64,000 nucleotides of DNA, taken from Chromobacterium piscinae (GTDB lineage: Bacteria; Pseudomonadota; Gammaproteobacteria; Burkholderiales; Chromobacteriaceae). The notes under the pieces were generated by a model. That model did not search any database, was not told the origin of the DNA, and saw only the letters and a list, made by a program, of their open reading frames with translations. The position numbers were made by a program, and so were the translations under genes. Shown here piece after piece: positions 28,101-37,900 of this stretch (position 1 is its first letter; the number at the start of each line of letters is the position of its first letter). Location: assembly GCF_021129175.1 (NCBI RefSeq), contig NZ_JAJOHV010000012.1, positions 1-64,000 on the forward strand, given 5' to 3'.

Positions 28101-29233
28101 GGATAGGTTTCGCGAAGATAATTCGCCAAACTGGCGATAGTCGGATACTCGAACGGCAGGATCGGCGAAACCGGTTGCCCAAGCTTGGCTTCGATATCCT
28201 TCATAATCAGCAGCATGGTCGCAGAACCAAGCCCCATCTCGTAGTATCCGGCGTCTGGATCTATTTGCGAGGCAGGGAGCTGCAAACGTTGCGCGATGAG
28301 TTCGCGTAGAAATGCTTGCGCATTCCTGTCCGCGGAAAAGGAGACGGGGCTCGCATCCGAGCTCGGCCGCGGCGGCGGGAAGCCATCCTGATTGCCGGCG
28401 CTAGCGCTTTCCCACCCCGCTCGAACCCTTTTGCTGGTAAGTTTCATGAGCTCGGCGACTTTCCGCCCATACTCATCGAAAAATTCCAAGGTTACACTCG
28501 ACAGTTCTTTGTCATTGACGACCGGCGCTCGCCGCGCGCGCACGAGGCATCTGCTATTGAGCAATGCGGCTGCGCGAAAAGACTCGTAATACAGGGGCAG
28601 AAACAATGATTGGCTTTCGCCTTGGCCTCGCTCAAGGGTCACGGCGGCTCCGATCGCGCTGCCATCGATCAACACCGGATGAAACATGAAACCCGCCGCG
28701 CTATCGCGCGCGGCGCGGCCAAGAGAAAGATCCACAATCACAGCATCATTCACGCCATAAGCCGTGCCAGAGGCTCTCATGAATCTCGTGTGAACCAATC
28801 CGTACTCTTTGCAACCAGCATAAATCTCGCTCAAGGACGAGCGATTGGATGCGTCCCGCTTGAGCTCGCCCGCGCGAATCTCATCTTCGAATGACACGGG
28901 ATCGACAATGCGCATTTGCGCAGTGGCATAGCATGTCCCCTCCCCCGTCAAGCCGTCGTCAACCGGACTCTTGCTATCGACACGAATCTTCCATACGCCT
29001 TCGGCGTACTCCTCACATTCGATTTCAATATCCAGCCCCGCGTCTTTCCGAACAACCATCGGATGGAAAATGAGCAGATCCCGCAACTCAAGACAACTAA
29101 AATCGTAACCGCGGTCACGGAAAATCTGGTACAGGATATCGATATATGCCAGCCCAGGCAGCAGGCTCTCTCCATGCACTTTATGGTTGCGAAAGATAGG
29201 ATGGTCCACATCGAAGCGCAGCTGTTCTCTCAT
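22166..29233 (-). CDS. Trans-AT PKS: DH-ACP-KS-KR-ACP-KS0-ACP
   Basis: 2355 residues. It opens directly with a DH (His17 in HKVHGESLLPG; Asp190 in HPVLIDGSAIGA), then ACP (Ser337 in GLGSAT), KS (407-844; Cys583, HGTGT, NIGH), KR (about 1090-1410; GGAGGLG, Tyr1368), ACP (Ser1521), KS0 (1610-2042; Cys1781 but ESAANGS, Ala1916 for His), and ACP (Ser2305 in LGLTSI). The first DH-ACP belongs to the KS0 at the end of the preceding protein; together with the KR before that KS0 they form a dehydrating bimodule, in which KR reduces in one module and DH acts in the next. The only in-frame start is the ATG at 29233, since a stop lies three codons upstream. The final KS0-ACP should relay the chain without extension to the terminal protein. 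Confidence 0.92.
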   Translation of the reverse strand: MREQLRFDVDHPIFRNHKVHGESLLPGLAYIDILYQIFRDRGYDFSCLELRDLLIFHPMVVRKDAGLDIEIECEEYAEGVWKIRVDSKSPVDDGLTGEGTCYATAQMRIVDPVSFEDEIRAGELKRDASNRSSLSEIYAGCKEYGLVHTRFMRASGTAYGVNDAVIVDLSLGRAARDSAAGFMFHPVLIDGSAIGAAVTLERGQGESQSLFLPLYYESFRAAALLNSRCLVRARRAPVVNDKELSSVTLEFFDEYGRKVAELMKLTSKRVRAGWESASAGNQDGFPPPRPSSDASPVSFSADRNAQAFLRELIAQRLQLPASQIDPDAGYYEMGLGSATMLLIMKDIEAKLGQPVSPILPFEYPTIASLANYLRETYPESFQETTQQERAPESEPQAPDAREDANGSEVAIIGISGRFPGAANIEALWSNLCEGVDSVSEIPRDRWDWRRYQKVQSSSGKRISKWGGFIDGVDRFDAKFFRITPREAELMDPQERLFLEVCWEAIEDAGYTPQNLVSAHGSAGRRKVGVFVGVMHKDYTLVGMDEMRHEEGIPLSLNTAPIANRVSYVCNFHGPSMAIDTVCSSSLTASHLAVESILRGESEVALAGGVNLSLHPAKYLTYGIAEFHSSDGRCRSFGTGGDGYVSAEGVGAVLLKPLQAAIRDGDNIYAVIKGSVINHGGSASGVTVPNPIAQAEMIDACLIKSAVDPSTISYVEAHGTGTSLGDPIEIQGLVKAFGKHTDLKQFCAIGSLKSNIGHAESAAGVCGLIKTALQLSRKTLVPSLHADQLNPYIDFDQTPFYVQRRAEPWKRPTLPTVEARKAIPRRAGISAFGASGSNAHMILEEYEAPCIDTGLRAEGAPVFIIPLSAKNEERLRAYAKKLLSHLDRHADQQRIRIADIAYTLQVGRVALTERVAFVVSSIPALQEKLGLYLEYAASQSDIESGIDGECFYRGSTPHGQSALSDPNHAEKIASWAGEERFEKIAQHWTSGGTVDWCLLHSGYRLRRISLPTYPFAEDRYWISVRREKEDEAAQWKSQQAGNDLLMLHPGWRESDAAPVPQREYSQRWVLLCGAAKIYAAELSERIPLLQLRSIPVCDGGIARMFDVAAATVFDIVKGIVQAKPTHDVLVQIVVPNVGAEQLLAGLAGIVKTARLEEPKLIGQLIEVDIDGVDLSMTTKLIDEERHPECHRVRYANGARWIESLSIIHHAESTSIPWKEQGVYLITGGAGGLGLLFAEEVASKVHEATIVIMGRSVLTEERRGRIDKLARPGLRIEYRRADIEDRAAVRALIEHIDSQHGVLSGVIHSAGLIRDNFIIRKRVDEFASVLAPKVDGLVHLDEETKHLKLDFLLIFSSGAGVIGNVGQADYATANAFMDAYASYRNRLADAGLRHGRALSVNWPLWRDGGMGVDETTERLMAENFGMVPMETSLGMQACYRSFALGIDQVMVMAGHLDRLRQSLSLNDAAKGAPALIAEPENLSDAQLREGVLGQLKEIFSEITKLDARDIYTDEAMDELGLDSVMVTQLNQKLAVIFGNLSKTLFYEKRNIGALGDYLIDEYRTACLAWVSAFASTNLNVDMAQCGSKTSRAQAAFLTAQVGSAAKIEAEDDGVAIIGMSARFPQAKNIEAFWNNLKTAKNLVAEIPAERWDWRVFYDNDRQHAGVKGKSYGKHGAFLEDFADFDPTFFKMSPREAMGIDPQERLFLQECWRTLEDAGYAPSALTERIKQRAGVFCGITKTGFNLWNSDKSTVVYSTSFSSLVNRVSYHLDWRGPCLPVDTMCSSSLVALHQACEGLRSKNIDIALSGGVNLYLHPLNYVALSQGQLLSATHESSVFGIGGDGFMPSEGVGVVLLKRLADAKRDNDNILAIIRASAINHAGRTNGYGVPDPEHQAAVIKVALERGNIDPQTITYIESAANGSEMGDAIEMKALEKAFAFSRQERGAHYRLGSVKACLGHGEAASGMAQIIKTVLQLRSKMIFPTPQPSFLNPSIEFDKLPFTLQTELCDWEELRIAGKAMPRRAGVNSFGAGGVNAHVIIEEFIASPGSLPLSEPVIFVLSAKTNQALSEYKKEWQAYLKAHQDINLLSLAYTLQTGREPMKHRFACVADSVDQLIANLDQDFKDNAQTASAKEATDAGNGKTADIDTLIAQRNRQALAELWIAGAAIPWKRLYENAMPGKLTMLPTYPFAKRKLWVDATASEKVPNPQAPTTSLSQHSPMPTEADTEEHSREEAGRFIGLDALLSSFSTGLSTTTEPLSSYPGDSVIPTLDEIIGIVRDVLHRVLYLDERDEVDDATNFIELGLTSISIATYVHELNREISLGLPETIVFDHTNIRALGAHIHSLLRSESSLERVE

Positions 29234-29284
29234 CTTGTTCTATCTATGCTATTGGTTTCAGGTTGTGCCCATTAACTCGGGATG

Positions 29285-32200
29285 CTATTCAAGTTCAGCA
29301 ATGCCCTGCTTCCAGACATTTCCGTTGCGAGACTCGGCTCCCAGCTTAGTGCGCCCGCGAACAGGCGATGGAGCCGACGGCTGGCTGGCTCTGACATCAA
29401 TGCGGCGCAACGAAGGCGGGGCTATTGATTGGCGTAAACCGGCTGTTGCGCGATATTCTCGCCAGGCGTCAATGACAACATGGGCATTGGTGCCACCGTC
29501 AGCGAAACAGTTGATTGCCGCCGTCGCAGTTTCCGCTGGCCAATCGCATGCTTCACGCGCGAATTCAAATGGCGAGGACGCAAGGTTGAAATGCGTCATC
29601 GGCTCGATAGCAGATAAGAATGGAACCAATTTGCCGTATTTCAGGCCGAGCGCGACCTTGATAAAGCTAGCGATGCCTTCCGCGCTGAGCGGATGTCCGA
29701 TATTCGGCTTCATTGACCCCAGCCACAGCCGTTGTTTGGAGCCGGATCGATACACGGACTCGATCGCCTTAAGCTCCAGCAAGTCTGTCACCTCCGATCC
29801 GGAGCCATTGACATCGATATAGCTGATCTCCGCTGCAGTCTTGCCGCTGCGAGCCAAAGCCTGCCGTAACACTTGTTTTTGAGCCTGCGGATTGGGCGTG
29901 GCCGGACCCGCCGTGCGTCCATCGTTGTTGATGGCCATGCCTTTGATAACACAATGAATCTGATCGCCGTCCTCAAGCGCGCGCGCTAACGTCTTGATCA
30001 TGACCACGCCGATGCCTTCTCCCAACACAATGCCATTCGCGCGATTGTCGAAGATGTGAAACTCGGCACCGCCGAGAATATGCCTTTGCATGAACAGCCG
30101 ATGCGCGCCATCGCCATCCAGCAAACTGACGCCGCCGACTAAAGCAGCCTCGATATCGCCATCGCGCAACGCTTGTATCGCCATATTCATGCCTACCAGC
30201 GCAGATGAGCAGGCCGTATCGATAACCAGGCTAGGCCCGCGAAGGTCGAAAAACTGTGAAACATTAGCCGCCAGGTAATTCTGGCCAAGGGCGATGATAG
30301 GATTCTTCGTCGCAAGCAAACTGGCTTCGTCTGGCTGGTGCTTGCTACGCGCACCGATATACACGCCAATCGCCTTGCCTTTCACATCCCCAAGCACATA
30401 TCCGGCATGGCACAAAGCATTCATGCTTTCTTCCAGCAGCAGCAGCCCCTGAGGATCCATCGCAGCCGCATCTTCGGAAGAAATGAGAAAAAAACCGGGA
30501 TCGAACATATGGATGTCGTCTAGCACGCCGGCGAAATTTTCGGCGCTGGCTGTCCAGCGCTCTTTCGGCACATGTCTGATCGCAGAACGTCCCTCCGCCA
30601 GCAGCCGCCAATATTCGTCCAGGTTGGCTGCGCCAGGGAAACGGCAGGCAAGGCCCACCACGGCAATATCTAACGCGCCTGGCTCGCCGGCTAGCCTCGG
30701 ATTGACGGGCGGCGGCGTGGCGGACGCATGGCTAGCGGCCAAGGGCAAAGTGGGCTCAATAGAAACGGGATCTGAGCCTGGCTTCATATTTCGCCCAGCT
30801 TGCTCATCGCTTATCGCCTTGCCAGCATGCCGATGCTGAACCAGCAATTTGGACAGCCGTTCCCCATGATGCTTGGCTAACCAAGCAGAAAGCGCCGAGA
30901 GAGTGGGGTGTTCGATCAAGACGGATGGGTCCAGCTCCGTATCAAGCTGTTTGTTCATCGTCCCTAATATTTGCGCCAGCAAAACCGAGTCTGCGCCATA
31001 GTCGGCGAACGACGTATCCGGATTAAGCTGGGTGGCGTCCAATCGTAGTTGATCTGCCACCAAACCGCTTACCCACTGCAGGATATCCGACGCATGCGAG
31101 CTTACCCTTTGTCCGGATGGGCTTTCTGGCGACAACTGCGCTTGAGCTACCGGGACCGCATTGCGGGAAGTACGCAGCATAAGCTCTTGTGGCTTGAATG
31201 CAGTGGGATCTACCCAGGCTGGCAAAACAACAGGCCCATACCCGCCTGTGAGAATACGATCCAGCAGAGCCAAGCCATCATCATTCGACAAGCCAAGCAG
31301 CCCGGTGCGCGCATACGCCGAACTTTGCACAGGCCCCATGCCCGCCTCGCTCCAACTGGGCCATTGAATGCTGACAATCGGCAGATCTGGATGATGCGCC
31401 AATGCCACGTAGTCCATATAGGCATTGGCCGCCGCATAATCGCTTTGCCCGCTACCCAAGGCGGAAATGGCGGACGCAACGGAAGAGTAAAGAATGAAGA
31501 ACCGCAGCGGCTGCTCTTTCATAGTGGCCAGCAACGCATCCAGTCCGGCAATCTTCGGCTCCCATACTCGGCGGATTCCATCCAACGGCTTGCGAATGAA
31601 TGCCGGATTTTCGCGATCGCTGATGCCGGCGCAGTGAATGACGCCGCCGACAGGCCCCATGTTTTGATTAATATCATCCATGCAGCGGCGCAAGGCATCG
31701 GGGTCGCTCAGCGGCACGGACAGAACCCTGACCTCCGCCCCCCCCTCCTCTAACGTCTGGACGGCGCGAATTTTCCGCGCCAGCGACGTATCTACAGCGA
31801 GAAGAGATGGCCATTCATCGCGCGGCGGCATCTCCTCGCGCCCCGTCAGTACGATGCGCTTGACTCCATACCGCTCGACGAAATGCCTCGCGCACAAATA
31901 GCCCAGGCCACGCGTGCCCCCGGTCACCAGCAACACTTGCTCCTCAGGGAAGGCGGGCATCGGCTTGACCTGACTGTCCTGGGTGATCGCATCCAGGAAT
32001 GCCGCATACCGCAGGCCTCCCCGATAGCACACCTCAACCTCGTCCGCCTCGACCAACAGCTCATCAGCGATCAAGCCCGCGTTGACAATGTCCTCCGCAT
32101 CGGGATCCAGGTCGACATGTCTTGTGCCCAAATGCCGGTATTCGCTCTGCAGCGCGCGGCACAGGCCCGCGCGGCGCGCGCCGGCTAAATTGATGCTGGT

Positions 32201-34855
32201 ATTCTTGAAACCTTCCAGGCCTTTGCTAAAGCACAACAGCATGACGCCTTCGCGGCGACCTTTTTCCGCCATGCCTTGCAGCCATGAGATCCAGTCCAGT
32301 TCGGCAGGCTCCTCTTTGCCGCAGCCCACCAGATCGATGACTACGTCGTAGCTGCTCCACGCGGTTTCCTGCCTGCGCTCTGCGTCAGCGATATCCTCAG
32401 GGTGAAGGATATCGGCAGCCGCAAAACGCCTGGATACCCATTGCGCCAGCTGACTCGTCTCGCGAGACGATAGAATCGCTATTTTTTTACTGCCCGCCCC
32501 GCTCGCCTCCCGCGGGCTCGGCATCCATTTTTTTTGCAGGAATCGCATTTCACGCGGTTTCTGGCCATCGTCAGAGCCAATCGCCCCAGCGGCGCCATGG
32601 TTTGTCGCCAGCCAATAACGCTTCTCCGAAAATGGATAAGTCGGCAAACTGATACGCTTTGGCCTTTCCGCTGAATAAAGCCGATTCCAATCGAAATTCC
32701 AGCCGCTGACCCACAAGCTCAACAGCCGCGCGAATTTACCCTTTGCGATCCAAGCGCCAATCGTCGCGTGCATATCCTCATCCGAGGCCAGTCCCGCAAA
32801 CTGCTTCTTGTCGCTTGCGGCCAGTCCGCGCCAAAGATTATCGATATCGTCACTACCCTCGCAAAACGCGCTAAGCTTGCTCTCCAGCTCTTGCAGCGAT
32901 GCCGCGGTGAACGCAAGCCGCTCATCCATGGCCTCCCGCCCCACCTGCAGCGTATAGGCGATATCAGCCAGATTCTCATGCGTCCACGAATTGGCGCGAA
33001 CGCTCGACAACATCTTGAGGGCAAACGCGTGAAGTCCGTCCTCATCCTTAGCGGACAATACAATCAGCGCGGGTCCGACGTTCCCAACGACCTTATTTGC
33101 AGGTTGCTCCGGCGGCATATATTCCTCAATGACGAGGTGGGCGTTCGAGCCCCCCGCGCCAAAAGAGGAAATGCCGGCCAACCTAGGCAACTCGATGGAT
33201 TCGCCATTGGCTTCGCGCAACGGGCGATGCCACTCGGCCAGTTCTTGCTGCACGACAAAGGGGCTGCATTTGAAATCAATATTGGGATTAAGCGTCGTGG
33301 AATGAAGGGATGGGACCAGCGTCTGATGTTTCAATTGCAAAAGTACTTTGGTCACGGCCGCAATGCCTGCCGCGCTCTCGCAGTGGCCGATATTCGATTT
33401 GACCGAGCCAATCGCGCAAAATCTCTCGTCCTTCGTCCACTCCTGGAATGCCTTGGTCAGTGCGGCGATCTCGATCGGATCGCCAAGCGAAGTGCCGGTG
33501 CCGTGCGCCTCTAAGTAGCCGATATTGCGCGGATCAATCTGTCCTAGCTTGAACGCGCGCCGAATAACGCTCGTCTGAGCGCCCGGATTCGGGACGGAAT
33601 AGCCGTTGGTCTTGCCGCCATGGTTGACTGCGGTGCATTTGATGATTCCATAAATATGATCCCCATCTGCGATCGCTTGCGACTTCAACTTAAGCAGAAC
33701 CGCGCCGACCCCCTCGCCGGGAACATAGCCATCCCCGCTGGCGCCGAAACTAAGGCAACGGCCATTGCTTGCAGCGAAATGCCCCTGGGCGAGCATGAGA
33801 TATTTGTTCGGGTGAATGGATACATTGACACCGCCAGCAATCGCCATCGAGCACTCTTCCTGGCGCAAACTCTGGCAAGCCAGATGTATCGCGCTCAAGG
33901 ACGACGAGCACATGGTATCCACCGTCATGCTGGGGCCATGCAAATTGAAGAAATACGAAGCCCGATTCGCAATCGACGCCAAGCTTCCCGAAAGAGCGAT
34001 CGGCCGTCCCAACGCAGTCTCTTGCGCGCCGTAAAGCTGGTATTCTGAATACATCACACCGACGTAAATGCCGACGTTGCCGGAGAGCCCATCTCTCTCA
34101 TATGCGGCAAGACTATCTCTGGTATAGCCAGCGTCTTCTACAGTCTCATATACGCATTGCAGGAATAGTTTCTCCTGCGGATCCAAGAACTCGGCTTCCC
34201 TCGGGGAAATATGGAAAAAAGTCGGATCGAACTTGTCGACTCCATCAATAAACCCCCCCCACTTGGCATAAGTTTTTCCAGTCTTCCCCTTAACCGGGTC
34301 GAAATAAAGATCGTGGTCCCATCTGTCTGGCGGAATTTCGGTAATGCAGTCTTTTCCATCTCGCAACACCTGCCAAAATTCATCGATATTTTTAGCCTGC
34401 GGATAGCGCCCAGCCAATCCAATAATGGCAATATCGATGGATTGAGGCGTCTGCTCCTGTTGCGCCCCTTTCCCTGCCGAATAAAAACGCGCCTGCTGAT
34501 GGCGGGATTTGGATGGACTTGCGCCGCTGTGCTTGTCCCCATTCGCCGCGCTAGTGGCAGAAACCGGCTTCGAAGCGTGCTCCCCGCCAAACAGCTCGAC
34601 CAGCTTTTCTTCATGCTGCGCGACGAAGTAGTCTGATAGGTCCTTAATTGTCCGATATTCGAAAAACAAGGTCTTGGGTAGCGAAGCAAAAACCTTTTCC
34701 AGTCGATTAGTCAAATCCATGGCCATAATCGAGTCGATGCCGTATTTTTCCATGAGTTCTGCGGCATCTATCTGGTCTACTGTCGATCGTATCGTCGTGG
34801 CCAGCAGCTTCTTCAGATAGTGGACCATCTTGTCACGCAAGTCGTCTAACCCCAT
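29285..34855 (-). CDS. Trans-AT PKS: ACP-KS-KR-ACP-KS0
   Basis: 1856 residues from the ATG at 34855, which has GGAG seven bases upstream; a GTG at 34867 overlaps that site and is less likely. Order: ACP (Ser42 in YGIDSI), completing the KS-DH-KR module of the preceding protein; KS (139-580; Cys316, HGTGT, NIGH); KR (about 770-1160; GGTRGLG, Tyr1140 in GQSDYAAANAY); ACP (Ser1290); KS0 (1392-1800; Cys1549, but HGTGT reads NGSGS with Asn1683 for His). A roughly 45-residue Pro/Ser/Arg-rich tail follows, ending GNVWKQGIAELE, probably a docking segment for the DH that starts the next protein. The KR is of a different subtype from the others (longer YSSVASAISALGSGQSDY loop, Arg where B-type KRs have Asp), as seen in dehydrating bimodules. 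Confidence 0.92.
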   Translation of the reverse strand: MGLDDLRDKMVHYLKKLLATTIRSTVDQIDAAELMEKYGIDSIMAMDLTNRLEKVFASLPKTLFFEYRTIKDLSDYFVAQHEEKLVELFGGEHASKPVSATSAANGDKHSGASPSKSRHQQARFYSAGKGAQQEQTPQSIDIAIIGLAGRYPQAKNIDEFWQVLRDGKDCITEIPPDRWDHDLYFDPVKGKTGKTYAKWGGFIDGVDKFDPTFFHISPREAEFLDPQEKLFLQCVYETVEDAGYTRDSLAAYERDGLSGNVGIYVGVMYSEYQLYGAQETALGRPIALSGSLASIANRASYFFNLHGPSMTVDTMCSSSLSAIHLACQSLRQEECSMAIAGGVNVSIHPNKYLMLAQGHFAASNGRCLSFGASGDGYVPGEGVGAVLLKLKSQAIADGDHIYGIIKCTAVNHGGKTNGYSVPNPGAQTSVIRRAFKLGQIDPRNIGYLEAHGTGTSLGDPIEIAALTKAFQEWTKDERFCAIGSVKSNIGHCESAAGIAAVTKVLLQLKHQTLVPSLHSTTLNPNIDFKCSPFVVQQELAEWHRPLREANGESIELPRLAGISSFGAGGSNAHLVIEEYMPPEQPANKVVGNVGPALIVLSAKDEDGLHAFALKMLSSVRANSWTHENLADIAYTLQVGREAMDERLAFTAASLQELESKLSAFCEGSDDIDNLWRGLAASDKKQFAGLASDEDMHATIGAWIAKGKFARLLSLWVSGWNFDWNRLYSAERPKRISLPTYPFSEKRYWLATNHGAAGAIGSDDGQKPREMRFLQKKWMPSPREASGAGSKKIAILSSRETSQLAQWVSRRFAAADILHPEDIADAERRQETAWSSYDVVIDLVGCGKEEPAELDWISWLQGMAEKGRREGVMLLCFSKGLEGFKNTSINLAGARRAGLCRALQSEYRHLGTRHVDLDPDAEDIVNAGLIADELLVEADEVEVCYRGGLRYAAFLDAITQDSQVKPMPAFPEEQVLLVTGGTRGLGYLCARHFVERYGVKRIVLTGREEMPPRDEWPSLLAVDTSLARKIRAVQTLEEGGAEVRVLSVPLSDPDALRRCMDDINQNMGPVGGVIHCAGISDRENPAFIRKPLDGIRRVWEPKIAGLDALLATMKEQPLRFFILYSSVASAISALGSGQSDYAAANAYMDYVALAHHPDLPIVSIQWPSWSEAGMGPVQSSAYARTGLLGLSNDDGLALLDRILTGGYGPVVLPAWVDPTAFKPQELMLRTSRNAVPVAQAQLSPESPSGQRVSSHASDILQWVSGLVADQLRLDATQLNPDTSFADYGADSVLLAQILGTMNKQLDTELDPSVLIEHPTLSALSAWLAKHHGERLSKLLVQHRHAGKAISDEQAGRNMKPGSDPVSIEPTLPLAASHASATPPPVNPRLAGEPGALDIAVVGLACRFPGAANLDEYWRLLAEGRSAIRHVPKERWTASAENFAGVLDDIHMFDPGFFLISSEDAAAMDPQGLLLLEESMNALCHAGYVLGDVKGKAIGVYIGARSKHQPDEASLLATKNPIIALGQNYLAANVSQFFDLRGPSLVIDTACSSALVGMNMAIQALRDGDIEAALVGGVSLLDGDGAHRLFMQRHILGGAEFHIFDNRANGIVLGEGIGVVMIKTLARALEDGDQIHCVIKGMAINNDGRTAGPATPNPQAQKQVLRQALARSGKTAAEISYIDVNGSGSEVTDLLELKAIESVYRSGSKQRLWLGSMKPNIGHPLSAEGIASFIKVALGLKYGKLVPFLSAIEPMTHFNLASSPFEFAREACDWPAETATAAINCFADGGTNAHVVIDAWREYRATAGLRQSIAPPSLRRIDVRASQPSAPSPVRGRTKLGAESRNGNVWKQGIAELE

Positions 34856-34923
34856 GCGAATCTCCACGGTTGTCGTTTCTTCTTCGTTCCGTTTACTACA
34901 TGATCATCTTGGTAAAGGTCGCC

Positions 34924-37900
34924 TTACCGGCCACTCGCCTCCAGCAGCCCGCTAATCGCTTCGGCATTGCCTTCCAAAACCATGAGCTGGCTTTGTCCCA
35001 TTCCTAGACCGTGGTAAAACGCGCGCAAACCGGTTTCTGTCCGCATTGGAATAAGACCGGCCGCCCGCAACTTTTGATCTTCCATCCGTTTGTCGAGCTC
35101 CATGCCTCCCTCTGCCCAGAACGGCCAATTCATGGATAGCGTCAAACCATGCCGGCTTCCTGCCTGAACCAGCCGGTTGCGATAGGCGGCATAACCATCC
35201 ATGAACGCATTGGCCGCGGCATAATCCGCTTGGCCTGGATTGCCCAAAACGGCAGCGATCGAAGAGAAAGTCACAAACATATCCAACGCCATATCCTTGC
35301 TAGCCTCGTCCAAATTGACGATTCCCTGCACCTTAGGCGCCAAGACATCCGGCCAGTCCTCGCCGCGTTTCTGTAGGATAAAGGCATCCCTAGTGATGCC
35401 CGCGCAATGGAGAATGCCGTTCAGCTGACCGAACTCTGCTCGTATCTCCTCCAACAGCCGGTCAAGCGAAGGGGCATCCGCTACATCAAGCCGTCTATAG
35501 GCAACTTGCGCGCCGGTTGCGCGCATGGCATCTAGTTTTGACACCTGCCGCTCATCCAGCTCGGATCTGCCGACCAAAACCAAAATGGGATTGAGGGCTC
35601 GCCGACAGATTTCCTCCGCGAATAGGCAGCCGATGCCTCCTGCGCCGCCAGTAACCAGGTAGACGCCGTTATCCTTCCATGGCAACTGCGCATTGGTTTC
35701 CGGAACAGCAAGTTCGCGCCAGAATTGCGCCCGGTGTTTGCCATTTTCAGCGCGAATCCTGCTCGCCTCCGGATACAGCCTTCCCACATTCAGGGCATCG
35801 ACGATGCCTTGCGCATCGTCCGGCCTCGCCGCCTCGATCAATTGAGCGGCCAAGCCTGGCTCCTCGGCCCGAGCCGTTCTCAACAGACCGGCCAGACCGC
35901 TCATCGCTTCATGTTCGCCCCGGAATGGCACCACAACCTGTAGCAGTGTCCGGCCCTGCGTCCTTGCCGCAAGCAAGTTTTGCACTCGCTCGAACACGCG
36001 CACGGCATAGTGGGTGAAACCCTCGCCGATGCCGACATCTCCGGCCTCGAACCCGACACAATCGACATCAGCCATCATTTCAGCCATGCGCTCCGGCTCG
36101 ACATGGCCCTTGCCGCACAACAACACGACATGCTTGCCGAACTTGGCGTCCGACGCCTCCCCCGCGAGCTCGCTCCAGTTCGGCACCAGCATCGCAACGT
36201 CATGCTCAGCTGTTTTTCCATGCCCTGGAAGGTGCCACTCGAACTCTCTGGTCGAGAAGCCCTTCATTTCTATCCCCACATTGCCCGCTTCGTCGCAAAG
36301 ACTGATATCGAATTTGCGCGTCCCGCTCTCGGCACAGTCGTCTGCGCTGTAATGAGCCCATACCCACTGCGGCTTGATCGACAGATTCGGCGCATTCAAT
36401 TCAGTCAACGCAAATGGGACCAAGGCTTTGCGCATCACATCAACGTAGTCCGCATCGGAAACAAACCCGAGCAACGACTGCAGCGCTGCGTCCAAAATCG
36501 AGGGGTGCACGAGAAACTGCGCTGCCGTCGCCGCCACATCCGCAGGCAGGCGGATCTTGGCCAATACTTGGCCCTGGCCGGAATAAATCTGTTCGATGCC
36601 CCGGTGGCTGGGGCCATAATCGATCCCCATTGAGCGATAAGCCGCGTAGCACTGCTCGGCGTCGATCGCTTTATCGCCGCAAGCGCTGCGTATGGCTTCG
36701 AGATTCAGCGGAGCCAGAAACGTCTGTTCGCAAGGCTCGGCCACGCCTTGGCCATGCACGACCACCTCGGCGGCATCGGTATCTTCGCTGTAGATTTCGT
36801 AATTGACCTGCTCTCCCTCTCCGGGGAAAAGGCCAATATGTATCGTAAGGGGCTGTCCATCTATTATCGTGATCGGCCTTGCCCACACGACATGCCTGAG
36901 CGCGATCGGACGCATGCCTGGCGCATTCGCGCCGGTTGCCCTTCTAGCCGCCTCTAACGCCATTTCCAACGAGGCTACGCCAGGCAACACGGCTTTGCCC
37001 TGAATCACATGGTCGCGGAAGAAGAACTCCTCGCCGGTGAATGTCGAGCTATAACGTTGCTCGGACAGATCTGAGGTATTGGCATGCAGCAGAGGATGAA
37101 GCACCGACCTCTCCGGCAACATAGACTTGATACGAGAGGACGAAGCCCGCATATCGTCGAACCAGTATCTTTCCTTCACAAACGGGTAGGCCGGCAAGCT
37201 GATGCGCTGCGGCTTGCCGCCTTTATGGATAGCCTCCCAGTCGATATCGAAGCCCGCGACCCAAAGATCCAGCAGTTTGTCGAACTTCCGCTTGCGTAAC
37301 CAAGCATCGATGACGACGGCCATGTCCTCGTCGCCGGCCAGTCTCGAGAGAGGCCATTCCTTGCGGGACCGCCCGACGAAGAGCCCGTCAACGCGTTCGG
37401 CCCCGCTGCAAAACGCTGATAGTTTGTCCTTCAGCTCACTCACCGTGGAGCAGGTCAAGCCAAGCCGCTCCTCCATTTGCTCGCGCCCCGCTTGCAAGGT
37501 GTAAGCGATGTCGCGAAGGCGATCTTCGCCGAAGGCATCGCCTCCTATCGCGGCGAGCAATCGTTGCGCTTGTTCGCGCAATTGTGTTTGCGTTCTAGCG
37601 GAAAGCACGATCATCGCCGCTTGTTCTGCTATGAAATCCGGCTTGGCCGGCCAGTCATCCTCATGGTATTCCTGAATGACGATGTGTGCGTTTGAGCCTC
37701 CCGCGCCAAACGAAGAAATGCAGGCGATGCGCGGATATTCTTTGGCTTCCTGGCCATCGATCGCGACAACCGGCCTTTGCCAGGCAGCGTTTTCGCGCTG
37801 CACGAAAAACGGCGTCCGCGCGAAATGGATATTAGGATTCAACTGCTCCGCATGCAGGCTGCGGACCAGCGTTTGCTGATTCATCTGCAAAACGATTTTC

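Noticed and set aside
34855-34867. GTG at 34867 as the start of the ACP-KS-KR-ACP-KS0 protein
   Set aside because: The GTGGAG there serves better as the ribosome binding site of the ATG at 34855.
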